From Lachnospiraceae bacterium (GTDB taxonomy: Bacteria > Bacillota > Clostridia > Lachnospirales > Lachnospiraceae), in assembly GCA_017517305.1 (NCBI GenBank), contig JAFWZV010000009.1, forward strand, positions 96,988-160,987: a stretch of DNA of 64,000 bases. Reading direction: 5' to 3'. Of the stretch, positions 9,071 through 18,242 are shown piece by piece. The notes beneath the pieces are model-generated. The model saw only the letters and a list, made by a program, of their open reading frames with translations, searched no databases and was not told the origin of the DNA. Position numbers and translations under genes: made by a program. Positions within the stretch are counted from its first letter, which is position 1. Every line of letters begins with the position of its first letter.

Positions 9071-9421
9071 TTATAACTCAAGACTTATCCTAAGGGCCTC
9101 ATTTACTCTCTGAATGATTTTATTATCCAAATGACACACCTTTTCTTTAAGTCTTTGTTTATCTATTGTTCTTACCTGCTCTAACAGTATAACAGAATCC
9201 TTAGCAATATCGCAATACCTTGAATCAAGCTCCACATGTGTAGGCAGCTTAGCCTTGTGCAGCTGACTTGTTATAGCTGCTATGATTACTGTTGAACTGT
9301 GCTTGTTGCCTGTCTCGTTCTGTATAATAAGTACTGGTCTTACTCCGCCCTGCTCAGAGCCGATTACCGGCCTTAAGTCAGCATAATATATATCTCCACG
9401 TCTGATTACCACTGGTTTCAC
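9071..9421 (-). CDS. ndoA: MazF/NdoA-type endoribonuclease toxin
   Basis: The 116-residue protein is a typical MazF/PemK fold. The N-terminal [25 protein letters not shown] (about residues 21-35) and a central AAITSQ segment match the family's active-site loops and dimer core. MazF enzymes cut single-stranded mRNA at short sequence sites. In Bacillus the order is alr-ndoAI-ndoA, with the antitoxin directly upstream. Here alr is directly upstream, but the 68 bp between them hold no frame for an antitoxin. The toxin is therefore without its usual partner in this locus. Confidence 0.92.
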   Translation of the reverse strand: MKPVVIRRGDIYYADLRPVIGSEQGGVRPVLIIQNETGNKHSSTVIIAAITSQLHKAKLPTHVELDSRYCDIAKDSVILLEQVRTIDKQRLKEKVCHLDNKIIQRVNEALRISLEL

Positions 9422-9489
9422 ACTCCTATTGTTATTTCAAACTAATGAAAGTATTTCCAATAATCAATAGGTATATACATATCTTTCTT

Positions 9490-10659
9490 TTATACTAGAT
9501 AATTTACACAGACAGTGTCTGCTCCATCCTCATTGTAAACGTGGGGAACTCTTCTACCAATATGGCAAACCAGCTCATAATTAAAGCTATTGGCATACTG
9601 GGCAACCTCCTCCACAGAAATATATTTATCATCTGTGCCACCAATCAAAATGACCTCATCCTTAACCAAAACCTCTGGAATGTCAGTAACATCAATCATC
9701 ATTTGATCCATGCAAACTCTACCAACTATAGGTGCATACTGGCCTCTTACTATTACCCTACCCAGATTAGACTGGGCTCTTGGATAACCATCAGCATAAC
9801 CCACTGTAACTGTGGCAATCCTTCTTGTTGTTTCAGCCACATAGGTTCCACCATAGCTTATAGCAGTTCCAGGTTCTACAGTTTTTACATGGGAAATATG
9901 GGAGATAAGAGACATGACTGGTTTAATTTCTGTACTCTTGTCAACCTCTTCTGAAGGATACAGGCCATATGTAACTATACCAAGTCGTACCATATCAAAC
10001 TCATCATCATCCATCTCCATGGTTCCTGCACTATTATCTATGTGCTTGATGGCAAAACTCATTCCACCAGCTTCAACTCCAGCTATAAATTCCAAGAATT
10101 TCTCCTTTTGGCTATAGGAATAAGCCTTATCTATCTCATCCGCCTTAGCATAATGGGTAAATATTCCTTCTATCTCAAGGCCCTCCATAGACATAAGCTT
10201 TAAGGCCTCTTCCACTCCTGCCTTATTAGAAGCAAATCCAATTCTTCCCATTCCAGTATCAACCTTCAGGTGAACCTTTATCTTCCTTCCGGCTTCAATA
10301 GCCACCTTAGAAAGCTTCTCACATTCTGCCACATCATATACAGCCTGAGTAATATCATAATCTATAAGCTTATGAAAATCCTCTGAATCTGTATATCCAA
10401 TAATGAGAATAGGCTCTTTGATTCCAGCGTTACGTAGCTCCATAGCTTCATCTATAGTTGCAACGCCAAAGTAATCCGCCAAATCTCTGATTCTTAGTGA
10501 AACTCCAACTGCACCATGGCCATATGCATCAGCCTTAACTACCGCAAGAATTTTCATATCAGACTTAAGCCTGGCTTTCATCTTCATAATATTATAACGA
10601 AGGTTATCCATATTAATCCTTGCATATATTCTATTATATCCTGGCTTACTAACCGACAT
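9490..10659 (-). CDS. alr: Alanine racemase
   Basis: With the start at 10659 the protein has 389 residues. The pyridoxal-phosphate lysine is Lys42 in VVKADAYGHG, and the second catalytic residue is Tyr269 in SYGGTY. The enzyme interconverts L- and D-alanine and supplies D-Ala for peptidoglycan. A longer in-frame ATG exists at 10698, but the AAAGGAGA site lies just before 10659 and the family N-terminus (NRIYARINMDNLRYN) fits the shorter form. The start overlaps the nnr stop by 11 bp, so the two are coupled. mazF follows 68 bp downstream. Confidence 0.95.
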   Translation of the reverse strand: MSVSKPGYNRIYARINMDNLRYNIMKMKARLKSDMKILAVVKADAYGHGAVGVSLRIRDLADYFGVATIDEAMELRNAGIKEPILIIGYTDSEDFHKLIDYDITQAVYDVAECEKLSKVAIEAGRKIKVHLKVDTGMGRIGFASNKAGVEEALKLMSMEGLEIEGIFTHYAKADEIDKAYSYSQKEKFLEFIAGVEAGGMSFAIKHIDNSAGTMEMDDDEFDMVRLGIVTYGLYPSEEVDKSTEIKPVMSLISHISHVKTVEPGTAISYGGTYVAETTRRIATVTVGYADGYPRAQSNLGRVIVRGQYAPIVGRVCMDQMMIDVTDIPEVLVKDEVILIGGTDDKYISVEEVAQYANSFNYELVCHIGRRVPHVYNEDGADTVCVNYLV

Positions 10660-12160
10660 AATAATCTCCTTTAAGTACCGCTGTAATTCCTCTAACAATA
10701 TCGCTAGCTATCATACTGTATCTACCTCTGCTGATTGCAGCCTCCTGACCTGCCAAGCCATGTAAGCATACACCAAGCTTTGCTGCCTCAAACTCATTCA
10801 TATTCTGACCACATAATCCGCCAATTATTCCTGCTAATACATCGCCTGAACCACCTGTAGCCATTCCATTATTACCTGTAGTATTAATATATGCCTGAAC
10901 TCCTCCATCTGATACCACAGTTCTAGAATCCTTAAGCACAACTACTATATTATTATCCTTCGCAAACTTTCTGGCAACCTCATACTTGTTGCTCTTTATC
11001 TCACCAGTTTTAACCTCTGTAAGCCTTGACATCTCTGCCAAATGTGGTGTAATGATAACTCTTGCATTAGTATCAGCAAGCCATTCCTTATTCTGGGCCA
11101 CAATGTTTAAACCATCTGCATCAAGCACTATAGTCTCCTTGTAATCTCTAAGCACTTTCTCCACGATATATGAAGCATATTCCTTTGTGCTAAGTCCAGG
11201 CCCAAGAATAATAACGTCAGACCAGCTAATCATAGACTTTATAGCCTCTCTAATACTATTCTTATCCTTGCTGTCAAAGGTTGTAAGCATAGCCTCTGGA
11301 AGCTTACTTTGCATAATCTCACGATTTTCTTCCACAGTACAAATTCTAACCAAACCACAGCCCATTCTATATGCAGCCTCTGCAGAAAACATTGCTGCAC
11401 CTGCCATATTTTTACTTCCCCCGATAACTCCTATCTTACCATAGCTACCCTTATGAGAATCAAACTTTCTATAAGGAAGAAGTCTATCTACATCATTGCC
11501 ATCATAGGTATAAAGATCTGGCTCTATGTAATCAATTGCCCTCTTAGGTATTCCAATATCTGATACAGTTACCTGACCACTATACTCATAGCCCATACCA
11601 GTAAGAAGTCCCATCTTCATAATTCCGAAGGTTACTGTTGCATCTGCTCTAAATGCAGTTCCTAAGACAAAACCATTTGTAGCATCTATACCTGATGGAA
11701 TATCTACAGCAAGCTTAAATGCATCCACATCATTCATAGAGTTAATAACGTCTGCAAGTCTACCGGTTATTGCCCTATTAAGTCCTGCACCAAACACTGC
11801 ATCCACAACCACATCATAGCCATAATTCATAATATCATCAGCAAACTTAATATTAAGCTTTCTAACAATATCAAGCTGTGCCTTAAATGCCTCACTGGTC
11901 TTCTCTAATATTTCTCCCCAGTAAATCTCCACATCATATCCGTTTCCATGAAGTATTCTAGCAAGGGCAAGACCGTCTCCTCCGTTATTTCCACCCTCAA
12001 CCACAACTAAAACTCTGGATTTTTTATTAAACTTACTCTGTATGTAATCATATACAGCTAAGGCTGCTCTTTCCATTAATACCATCTGTGGTATTCCTAT
12101 AACATTTATAGCATAATCGTCTATGCGGCTCATCTCATCGCCACTGGCAATATAGTTCAT
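10649..12160 (-). CDS. nnr: Bifunctional NAD(P)H-hydrate epimerase / ADP-dependent dehydratase
   Basis: This 503-residue protein joins a YjeF-N epimerase domain (about residues 1-210, with GGNNGGDGLALAR) to a ribokinase-like dehydratase domain (about 225-500, with GKIGVIGGSKNMAGAA and TGGSGDVLAGIIGG). Together they repair hydrated NADH and NADPH, first equalising the two epimers and then removing water at the cost of ADP. Full-length bifunctional forms near 500 residues are usual in Firmicutes. It is the first gene of the leftward run and overlaps alr. Acyl-carrier-protein synthase, its common neighbour, is not present in the window. Confidence 0.95.
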   Translation of the reverse strand: MNYIASGDEMSRIDDYAINVIGIPQMVLMERAALAVYDYIQSKFNKKSRVLVVVEGGNNGGDGLALARILHGNGYDVEIYWGEILEKTSEAFKAQLDIVRKLNIKFADDIMNYGYDVVVDAVFGAGLNRAITGRLADVINSMNDVDAFKLAVDIPSGIDATNGFVLGTAFRADATVTFGIMKMGLLTGMGYEYSGQVTVSDIGIPKRAIDYIEPDLYTYDGNDVDRLLPYRKFDSHKGSYGKIGVIGGSKNMAGAAMFSAEAAYRMGCGLVRICTVEENREIMQSKLPEAMLTTFDSKDKNSIREAIKSMISWSDVIILGPGLSTKEYASYIVEKVLRDYKETIVLDADGLNIVAQNKEWLADTNARVIITPHLAEMSRLTEVKTGEIKSNKYEVARKFAKDNNIVVVLKDSRTVVSDGGVQAYINTTGNNGMATGGSGDVLAGIIGGLCGQNMNEFEAAKLGVCLHGLAGQEAAISRGRYSMIASDIVRGITAVLKGDYYVG

Positions 12161-12277
12161 ATCTATGTCCTCCAGTCATCATTACAACAGTTTATTATAT
12201 TACATTTTACAGGCATTATCAACCATAAACCACACCTGAAATTCTCCGATTATTTTCATTTTAATACTATGAAGGAC

Positions 12278-12306
12278 TTGCCAATATGTAGAAAAAATAT
12301 TAGAAT
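12278..12306 (+). promoter_or_regulatory. Candidate promoter for the lytic transglycosylase gene
   Basis: TTGCCA (12278-12283) and TAGAAT (12301-12306) are separated by exactly 17 bp. The coding start is about 45 bp downstream behind TTAGGAG. Confidence 0.55.
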
Positions 12307-12351
12307 AATCTCTAGATATAACGGCAGGAATAAAAGATTAGGAGTATCACT

Positions 12352-13185
12352 ATGTACATAGAAGGATTAGGATATGTAGACGAAAATATATATAACGCTT
12401 ATAACGTGTCTAATGCCACTAAAGCATCAACTAACCCCGTTACTCAGTCAGTTGGACAAAGTGTATTTGATCAATTACTAGAACAGGAAAAGGCTAATCA
12501 AGTTCAAGAAGAAAAAACAGTGGATTTAGATAGTATCTTCAAGGAAGCCTCAGACAAATACGGTATCTCTGTTGATTTGCTAAAGTCTGTGGCTAAAGCT
12601 GAATCTAATTTTAACCCTGAAGCTACATCACACTGCGGGGCCATGGGAATTATGCAGCTTATGCCTTCCACTGCCCAGTCTCTTGGGGTAAAGGATGCCT
12701 ATGATCCATATGAAAACATTATGGGAGGCGCAAAGCTTTTAAGCCAATTAGACAAAATGTATGATGGCAATGTAAAGCTTATGCTTGCTGGTTATAATGC
12801 CGGTCCTGGAAACGTAGAAAAATATAACGGTGTACCTCCATTCGAAGAAACTCAGAACTATGTAGCTACTATTATGCGTTACTTAGATGAGGGTGTTGAC
12901 ACCGCAGGGAAGACAGTAAATGTTTCTGCCGAGAATGTAAGTGATTCAGATAATGCTTTAACCAAAGCTGCATTAGATGGCTTACAGGACAAGCTTGACG
13001 ATTATTTTTCTTACGCAGAATACCAGATGTTAATGACTTACTTTGATACCATGATGAATATAATATCAAGCATCGGAGATACAGATGGTAACTCATTTGC
13101 CTCAGATAATGGGGATGATTCTCTAAGCGATTTGTTCCGCTTAGGAAATATTCAGTACAACAGAAATAACATTAATCTATTATAA
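12352..13185 (+). CDS. Lytic transglycosylase (SLT domain) without a signal peptide
   Basis: The 277-residue protein has an SLT lysozyme-like domain at about residues 62-180. The catalytic Glu84 is in KAESNFNPEA, followed by GAMGIMQLMPSTA and LAGYNAGPGNV. These enzymes cut glycan strands to 1,6-anhydromuropeptides. The N-terminus is hydrophilic, with neither signal peptide nor membrane helix, which is odd for a wall enzyme. Leaderless members can be exported by the flagellar rod pathway, and the window has a flagellin-methylase-type gene, but this route is only inferred. The start has a TTAGGAG site. The gene is single and ends at a strong terminator, beyond which lies structured element copy A. 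Confidence 0.88.
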   Translation: MYIEGLGYVDENIYNAYNVSNATKASTNPVTQSVGQSVFDQLLEQEKANQVQEEKTVDLDSIFKEASDKYGISVDLLKSVAKAESNFNPEATSHCGAMGIMQLMPSTAQSLGVKDAYDPYENIMGGAKLLSQLDKMYDGNVKLMLAGYNAGPGNVEKYNGVPPFEETQNYVATIMRYLDEGVDTAGKTVNVSAENVSDSDNALTKAALDGLQDKLDDYFSYAEYQMLMTYFDTMMNIISSIGDTDGNSFASDNGDDSLSDLFRLGNIQYNRNNINLL

Positions 13186-13199
13186 TTATAATAAAGAAC

Positions 13200-13240
13200 A
13201 AGGCGATTGGCATAATTACTTATGCCAATCGCCTTATTTT
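13200..13240. terminator. Intrinsic terminator, bidirectional
   Basis: A perfect 16-bp stem (AAGGCGATTGGCATAA with its complement) and a TTAC loop are followed by ATTTTAT on the plus strand and a weaker T-rich tract on the minus strand. It sits between the transglycosylase gene and structured element copy A. Confidence 0.88.
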
Positions 13241-13246
13241 ATAACC

Positions 13247-13366
13247 ATCTGCGTGCCACCTAACACATTGGCCGACCTGCCTAGGGATTTATCTCCGCTG
13301 ACACTTAAAACGGTCAGCTTCGCTAAACCCTGTCGCGGTCGGAATATAATATATCGGCACACAGAT
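13247..13366. repeat. Structured dispersed element, copy A
   Basis: This is the first of three related elements. Nested stems read from outside in: ATCTGCGTGCC/GGCACACAGAT (13247-13257 with 13356-13366), CCGACC/GGTCGG (13272-13277 with 13137-13142 plus 200, that is 13337-13342), AGGG-ATTTA/TAAACCCT (13283-13291 with 13324-13331) and GCTGAC/GTCAGC (13297-13302 with 13313-13318). The internal loop TGCCT/GTCGC and the apical loop ACTTAAAACG match copies B and C. The base pairs in the outer and middle stems differ from those copies but remain complementary. Here the outer stem is not a terminator. Confidence 0.75.
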
Positions 13367-13376
13367 CTATATCATT

Positions 13377-15995
13377 CTATCTTTGCTCGTCTTTCAGTCT
13401 TGTGAGCACTGCTATACTAACACCTGCAAATAGGAAGGTTACTGCGAATAGGAAGCCCCAGCATTTGCCCATATGAGATTTAGTTCTTACAAACATCTCA
13501 TCAACTTCCTCTTCATCTTCCTCCTCTTCATCCTCTGGAGCTTCTACAGTAACAGGCTCAGATACGTATTCCTCAAAGGACTGAGGGTCGTTTGCATACA
13601 CTGAGTAATATTCAATAGTATCCTGAAGCTCATTGATAGTCTCATCATAAGCATCCTGCATAGAAGCTATAGCATCGTTACAGCTAGCAATAAGCTCATC
13701 CTGCTTCTGCTTCGCCTCTTCCTCTGCCTTCTTAGCATCCTCTTCTCCTACTGGTTCAAGGGCGTTCAAATCATTAGTACTTCCAAGTGCCTCCATAGAC
13801 CAACGGCTGAAGGTCACATATGAAATCTTCTCTGTAACACCGTCAAGGGAGAATAATATTCCAGAGAATAAAAGCTGTATAATAAGTACAAATGGTGCAA
13901 TAGTCATTGCTCTATCACCATTCTTGGAAATGGCTGATATAAGAAGACCAAAGGCTGCTGCTGCATAGATTGTAACAAATATTGTCACCATCATTTCTAA
14001 CACAGCATTACCCAAAACAACTCCATCACACTGTGGCTTACCCTTAATTATTACGAATACTGCCACTAATATTACAGCCTGAATTATAGCTATAGCTGCC
14101 TGGACAATATACTTTGAAAGCATATATATCGGTAGCTTCAGATTAGCCATATATTCTCGTTTTAGAATGACTCGTTCCTTGTAAATCTCTTGGATAGTAT
14201 TGAAAAGTCCCATCCAAATACCTGCACTCATAAGTGCAAATAATATAGATCTAGTTTCAAACATTTTCTCGTAGATACCATCCTCGGCAACTAAAGCCAT
14301 AAGAATACCTATAAGGATTGGCTGTAAGAAGATCATCATCAATCTTCCTATATCATTCTTAATAAGAGTAACATATCTTCTAATCAGTACAGAAAGCTGA
14401 TTAAGGCTACTAGCCTTCTTAGGCTTAATCTCCTTACCCGAGTTAGTTCCTAAACCATCATCAAGCTTATTAATACCTGAAGCCTTAAATCTTGCTTCCC
14501 AGCCCTTAGTATCTGAAGTAATCTTATCATATACTTCAACAATATCATCAGTATCAAAGAATTCCTTAATTCCTGATGGAGCGCCACAGTAGCAAAGTCG
14601 TCCACCATAGCCCATAATTATAACCTTGTCACACAGGTGAATATTATTAGTGGTATGAGTAACCATAATAATAGTCTTTTCCTGCTCCTTAGACAATCTG
14701 CTAAGAGTGTGCATAAGGTGCTGCTCTGTTCCAGGATCAAGACCTGAGGTAGGCTCATCTAAGAAGAATAATCCTGGGTTGGCAAGAAGCTCAACTGCGA
14801 TACTTGCCCTCTTCTTCTGTCCACCTGACAGTCGTCTAATATATGTATCCTGATGTTCAAGAAGCTCAACCATCTCTAATACATCATGAATTCGCTTGTA
14901 AATCTCTTCCTTGGTTGTATCCTCTGGCATCTTAAGCTTTGCTGTGTAGTAAAGCATCTTCTTCAGAGTAATATTCTCATAAATTATATCCTGCTGAGGA
15001 ACAAAACCAATAACGTTCTTCAAGGTCTGGAAATTCTCTCTCAGATTAATACCATTACAGAATACATCGCCTGTAATCTGTGTATCAAATCCACTCATAG
15101 CTGTCATAAGAGTTGTCTTACCAGCTCCCGAACCACCAATTATTGCTACGAATTCATTTGCCCCAATACTACAGCTTACCTTATCAAGAATGGTCTTCTT
15201 ACCGCCCTTGGCAGGAACCTCCTTATTCAGGTTCTTAATATTAAGAGCAATACCTTCTGGATTTACCTTGTAGAATACTTTCCCAGCACTGAATATAAAG
15301 GTTGTATTCAATATTGTAAAGATATCCTTATCTGTAAGTCTTACAGGCTTATCTATCTTAACACCATTGACGAATACACCGTTAGTTGACTTATTATCAA
15401 ATACGTAGTATTCCCCATTCATATGCCTAATTCCTGCATGATAACGGGAAACCGCTACATTTCGAATTTTGATATCACAGTCCTCAGCACGACCAATGCT
15501 GTTATCCCCATCATGAAGACTATAAGTTCTCCATGTTCCACTTGCCGCATCATTATCATACAGCATAAGAACTGCTTCTATCTCTCCTACTGACTTGTTA
15601 GTGCCAAGTCTAATTATCATATCCTTATTATCACCGCCATAGTACTGTCCTGGCTGAGCCTTATAAAACTGTGGGCCATAAGCAATATATGTGCCGTTTG
15701 AGCTATTGTTATCCTTAATGTAGAACACACCATTAGATATACAAATCTCTCCATGATATCCAGATACAATTTCTGAGTTGATAACTATACTGTTATCACT
15801 CTTACGTCCAAATGAATACACCGCGTCTGTATGTCCGCTTAAATCAAGTTCATTGATACCGCTTTTATCAACCACTACAAGGGTATTCTTCTTGTTGGAC
15901 TGACCACTATTTTGCTGAAGATTCGCCTGATACTGTGCAAGCATAGTTTCATCAAAAAATGTGGTTTGATTTCCACCCATATTATTCATATCCAT
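13377..15995 (-). CDS. FHA-domain ABC transporter (ABC-2/ABCG-like half transporter)
   Basis: The start at 15995 follows an AAAGGTG site and gives 872 residues; an in-frame upstream codon at 16040 has no such site. Two FHA phosphothreonine-binding domains lie at roughly residues 35-120 and 145-235 (cores SFGRKSDNSIVI and SIGRAEDCDIKI). An ABC ATPase follows (GGSGAGKTT, LSGGQKKRASIAVELL, LFFLDEPTSGLDPG), then a membrane domain of about six helices. The last loop carries a Glu/Asp-rich stretch before a final helix. FHA-ABC fusions are read as exporters controlled by Ser/Thr kinases; the cargo is unknown. It lies directly downstream of ftsZ, beyond the ftsZ terminator. Confidence 0.9.
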   Translation of the reverse strand: MDMNNMGGNQTTFFDETMLAQYQANLQQNSGQSNKKNTLVVVDKSGINELDLSGHTDAVYSFGRKSDNSIVINSEIVSGYHGEICISNGVFYIKDNNSSNGTYIAYGPQFYKAQPGQYYGGDNKDMIIRLGTNKSVGEIEAVLMLYDNDAASGTWRTYSLHDGDNSIGRAEDCDIKIRNVAVSRYHAGIRHMNGEYYVFDNKSTNGVFVNGVKIDKPVRLTDKDIFTILNTTFIFSAGKVFYKVNPEGIALNIKNLNKEVPAKGGKKTILDKVSCSIGANEFVAIIGGSGAGKTTLMTAMSGFDTQITGDVFCNGINLRENFQTLKNVIGFVPQQDIIYENITLKKMLYYTAKLKMPEDTTKEEIYKRIHDVLEMVELLEHQDTYIRRLSGGQKKRASIAVELLANPGLFFLDEPTSGLDPGTEQHLMHTLSRLSKEQEKTIIMVTHTTNNIHLCDKVIIMGYGGRLCYCGAPSGIKEFFDTDDIVEVYDKITSDTKGWEARFKASGINKLDDGLGTNSGKEIKPKKASSLNQLSVLIRRYVTLIKNDIGRLMMIFLQPILIGILMALVAEDGIYEKMFETRSILFALMSAGIWMGLFNTIQEIYKERVILKREYMANLKLPIYMLSKYIVQAAIAIIQAVILVAVFVIIKGKPQCDGVVLGNAVLEMMVTIFVTIYAAAAFGLLISAISKNGDRAMTIAPFVLIIQLLFSGILFSLDGVTEKISYVTFSRWSMEALGSTNDLNALEPVGEEDAKKAEEEAKQKQDELIASCNDAIASMQDAYDETINELQDTIEYYSVYANDPQSFEEYVSEPVTVEAPEDEEEEDEEEVDEMFVRTKSHMGKCWGFLFAVTFLFAGVSIAVLTRLKDEQR

Positions 15996-16060
15996 ATGCG
16001 TTTCACCTTTCTTATGTATTTTAAATACATTCTCAAGCATAAAATACTTAAGATATGCAT

Positions 16061-16101
16061 AAAAAAGTCTGTCGCATTACATATGCAATACGACAGACCT
16101 T
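16061..16101 (-). terminator. ftsZ terminator
   Basis: In the ftsZ direction a stem of GTCTGTCG plus ATT pairs, with a TGCATATGT-type loop, is followed by TTTTTT. It closes the dcw transcript before the ABC transporter gene. Confidence 0.88.
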
Positions 16102-16116
16102 GAATTAGCTTACAAA

Positions 16117-17343
16117 TTAACCTCTCTTAAGGAAGTCTGGAATCTTAATTGCGTTAGGGTTATTAGCAGCTGCTGGCTGTGGTCTAACTGGTGTAGCCTT
16201 AGTAGCTGTCATATCAACGCCTGGTGTCACAGGCTTAACTGGTGTATTCAAGAATGATGGCTTAACTGAATTAGTTGTTCCTGTTGTAATAGGCTGTCCT
16301 GAATAAGTAGGTGCGCCTCCAATAGGAGTAACACTTGGCTTAGCCTGTGGCTTGCTTGCCTGTGGAACAGTAACTGTAGCAGCATTAGCTGCGTTAGCCT
16401 CAATACCAGTAGCGATGATTGTAATGCATACATCCTCACCCATATTATCATTGTCAACTGTACCAAAAATAATGTTAGCATTATCTCCAGCAACCTCTGT
16501 AAGGTATGTAATAGCATCGTATGCCTCAACAATACCAATGTTACCTGAGAAGTTAACGATAATATCTGTAGCACCTGTTACTGTAGTCTCAAGTAATGGA
16601 CTATCCATAGCTGACTTAATTGCGTCAACTGCCTTGTTATCACCACTTGCAGTACCGATACCGATATGAGCAACACCCTTGTCCCTCATAACTGTCTGAA
16701 TATCAGCAAAGTCAAGGTTGATAAGTCCTGGCTTATTAATAAGGTCTGTTACACCCTGTACACCCTGCTGAAGAACCTCATCAGCCTTCTTAAGTGCTTC
16801 AGGAATTGTAGTACGCTTATCACAAATCTGTAAAAGCTTATCGTTAGGAATAACGATTAATGTATCAACATTCTCTCTAAGCTTAGCAATACCATTGAGG
16901 GCGTTGTTCATTCTAGGCTTACCCTCGAATGAGAAAGGCTTAGTAACTACGCCAACTGTAAGAATACCAAGATTTCTAGCAATCTCAGCAACTACAGGAG
17001 CAGCTCCTGTACCTGTTCCACCACCCATACCACAAGTTACGAATACCATATTGGCATCCTTCATGATATCAGTAATCTCTTCTCTATTCTCTTCAACTGC
17101 ACTAGCACCGATCTCAGGCTTTGCACCTGCACCAAGTCCCTTAGTCAGCTTCTCACCAATCTGAATCTTAGTAGTAGCTCTACTCTGTGATAAGATCTGC
17201 TTATCAGTGTTAATAGCTATAAGCTCAACACCCTCTACATTCTCATCGATCATTCTGTTAACTGCATTGTTTCCTGCTCCACCTACACCTATGACAAGGA
17301 TTCTTGCAGGGGTTTTTTCGTCGTTTGATTTTATTTCAAGCAA
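16117..17343 (-). CDS. ftsZ: Cell division protein FtsZ
   Basis: FtsZ is the tubulin-like GTPase that forms the division ring. Visible motifs are [13 protein letters not shown] near the N-terminus, the tubulin signature [14 protein letters not shown] and the conserved C-terminal peptide [10 protein letters not shown], which binds FtsA/SepF-type anchors. A Pro/Thr/Ala-rich linker lies between core and tail. I chose the TTG at 17343 because an AAGGAGG site sits 8 bp before it. The ATG at 17361 has no ribosome site and would place that AAGGAGG inside the coding sequence. The protein then has 408 residues. No ftsA gene precedes it. A 168-bp gap separates it from ftsQ, so it may also have its own promoter. 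Confidence 0.96.
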   Translation of the reverse strand: MLEIKSNDEKTPARILVIGVGGAGNNAVNRMIDENVEGVELIAINTDKQILSQSRATTKIQIGEKLTKGLGAGAKPEIGASAVEENREEITDIMKDANMVFVTCGMGGGTGTGAAPVVAEIARNLGILTVGVVTKPFSFEGKPRMNNALNGIAKLRENVDTLIVIPNDKLLQICDKRTTIPEALKKADEVLQQGVQGVTDLINKPGLINLDFADIQTVMRDKGVAHIGIGTASGDNKAVDAIKSAMDSPLLETTVTGATDIIVNFSGNIGIVEAYDAITYLTEVAGDNANIIFGTVDNDNMGEDVCITIIATGIEANAANAATVTVPQASKPQAKPSVTPIGGAPTYSGQPITTGTTNSVKPSFLNTPVKPVTPGVDMTATKATPVRPQPAAANNPNAIKIPDFLKRG

Positions 17344-17511
17344 GGTCTTTTCCTCCTTCATTGTAATTAACTTAATCTTAAATATTTCTCATTGCAATAT
17401 TTATTTCAATGCATAAAAACCCACATTGAACATTATTACCTTAATAATATAATCATTTTACAAAATAATCAACTGTTTTTTGTTAAAATGCCTATATTTT
17501 CTTAATATTTT

Positions 17512-18210
17512 TTACTTAAAGCTTGCTGTTGCATCTTCAGAATCAAAATCCTTCATATTCAGTGTACCTTCCTTGCCTTCTAGGCCTTCTAGTATACTTC
17601 CCAGATTCATCATCTGTAGCTCAAGGTATTCCCCCTCTCCTAGTTCAATGGTAATTTTATCATGGGTTAGCACTAGTTCGTTTGAGGCTGTAAACTTTAT
17701 TCCGTCTATATCCAAGTTATACTTTTCAATAAGCTGTGTAACGGAAAGTATAGCCTTAAACCTTCTCTCATCCTCTATAGGAAGCTTTTTACCAACCTCC
17801 CATCTGTCAAATTCCAATCCCTTAATAAATGGAACTCCAGGAACCATCTCAGATGAAGAATCAAGAACTATTCCATCCTTGTCAAAATATATGTAGCTAT
17901 TCATATATTCAACACATCCTGCCAGCGCTTTCTCATATACTGTTACTGACACTGTATTCTTTGACAAGTAATCTATCTCTATCTTGTCCACAAACTGTAT
18001 TCCCTCTACAGGTTTTAGCTTGCAGGTAAGACATAGAGCTAATGTATTGTCGGCAAAAGCTTTATCCTTAACTACAGCGGCAATCAATTCCTGATTTGCA
18101 AATTCACATTCGCTCACCTTTACTTCCTCAAGCTTGAAGGAGTTTAAGTAAGCATATAAGCCAAGAATCAATACCAATAAAGCAATCGCCTTCTTGGATC
18201 CTTTTTTCAA
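17512..18210 (-). CDS. ftsQ: Division protein FtsQ/DivIB-like (POTRA domain)
   Basis: The 232-residue protein has a short basic cytosolic end (MKKGSKKA), one membrane helix (about residues 8-25) and an extracellular part. That part begins with a POTRA-like domain (about 27-100, starting LEEVKVSECEFANQELIAAVV) and continues with the FtsQ/DivIB beta domain. It stabilises the FtsL-DivIC pair at the division site. Sequence similarity within this family is low, so the call rests on topology, length and position between ftsW and ftsZ. It begins 32 bp after ftsW. Confidence 0.82.
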   Translation of the reverse strand: MKKGSKKAIALLVLILGLYAYLNSFKLEEVKVSECEFANQELIAAVVKDKAFADNTLALCLTCKLKPVEGIQFVDKIEIDYLSKNTVSVTVYEKALAGCVEYMNSYIYFDKDGIVLDSSSEMVPGVPFIKGLEFDRWEVGKKLPIEDERRFKAILSVTQLIEKYNLDIDGIKFTASNELVLTHDKITIELGEGEYLELQMMNLGSILEGLEGKEGTLNMKDFDSEDATASFK

Positions 18211-18242
18211 AATCCTTTCACTTCTCTTTCTAATTATGTATT

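Noticed and set aside
14886-15389. Plus-strand frame of 167 codons
   Set aside because: It is antisense to the ATPase domain of the FHA-ABC transporter, whose catalytic motifs are complete.
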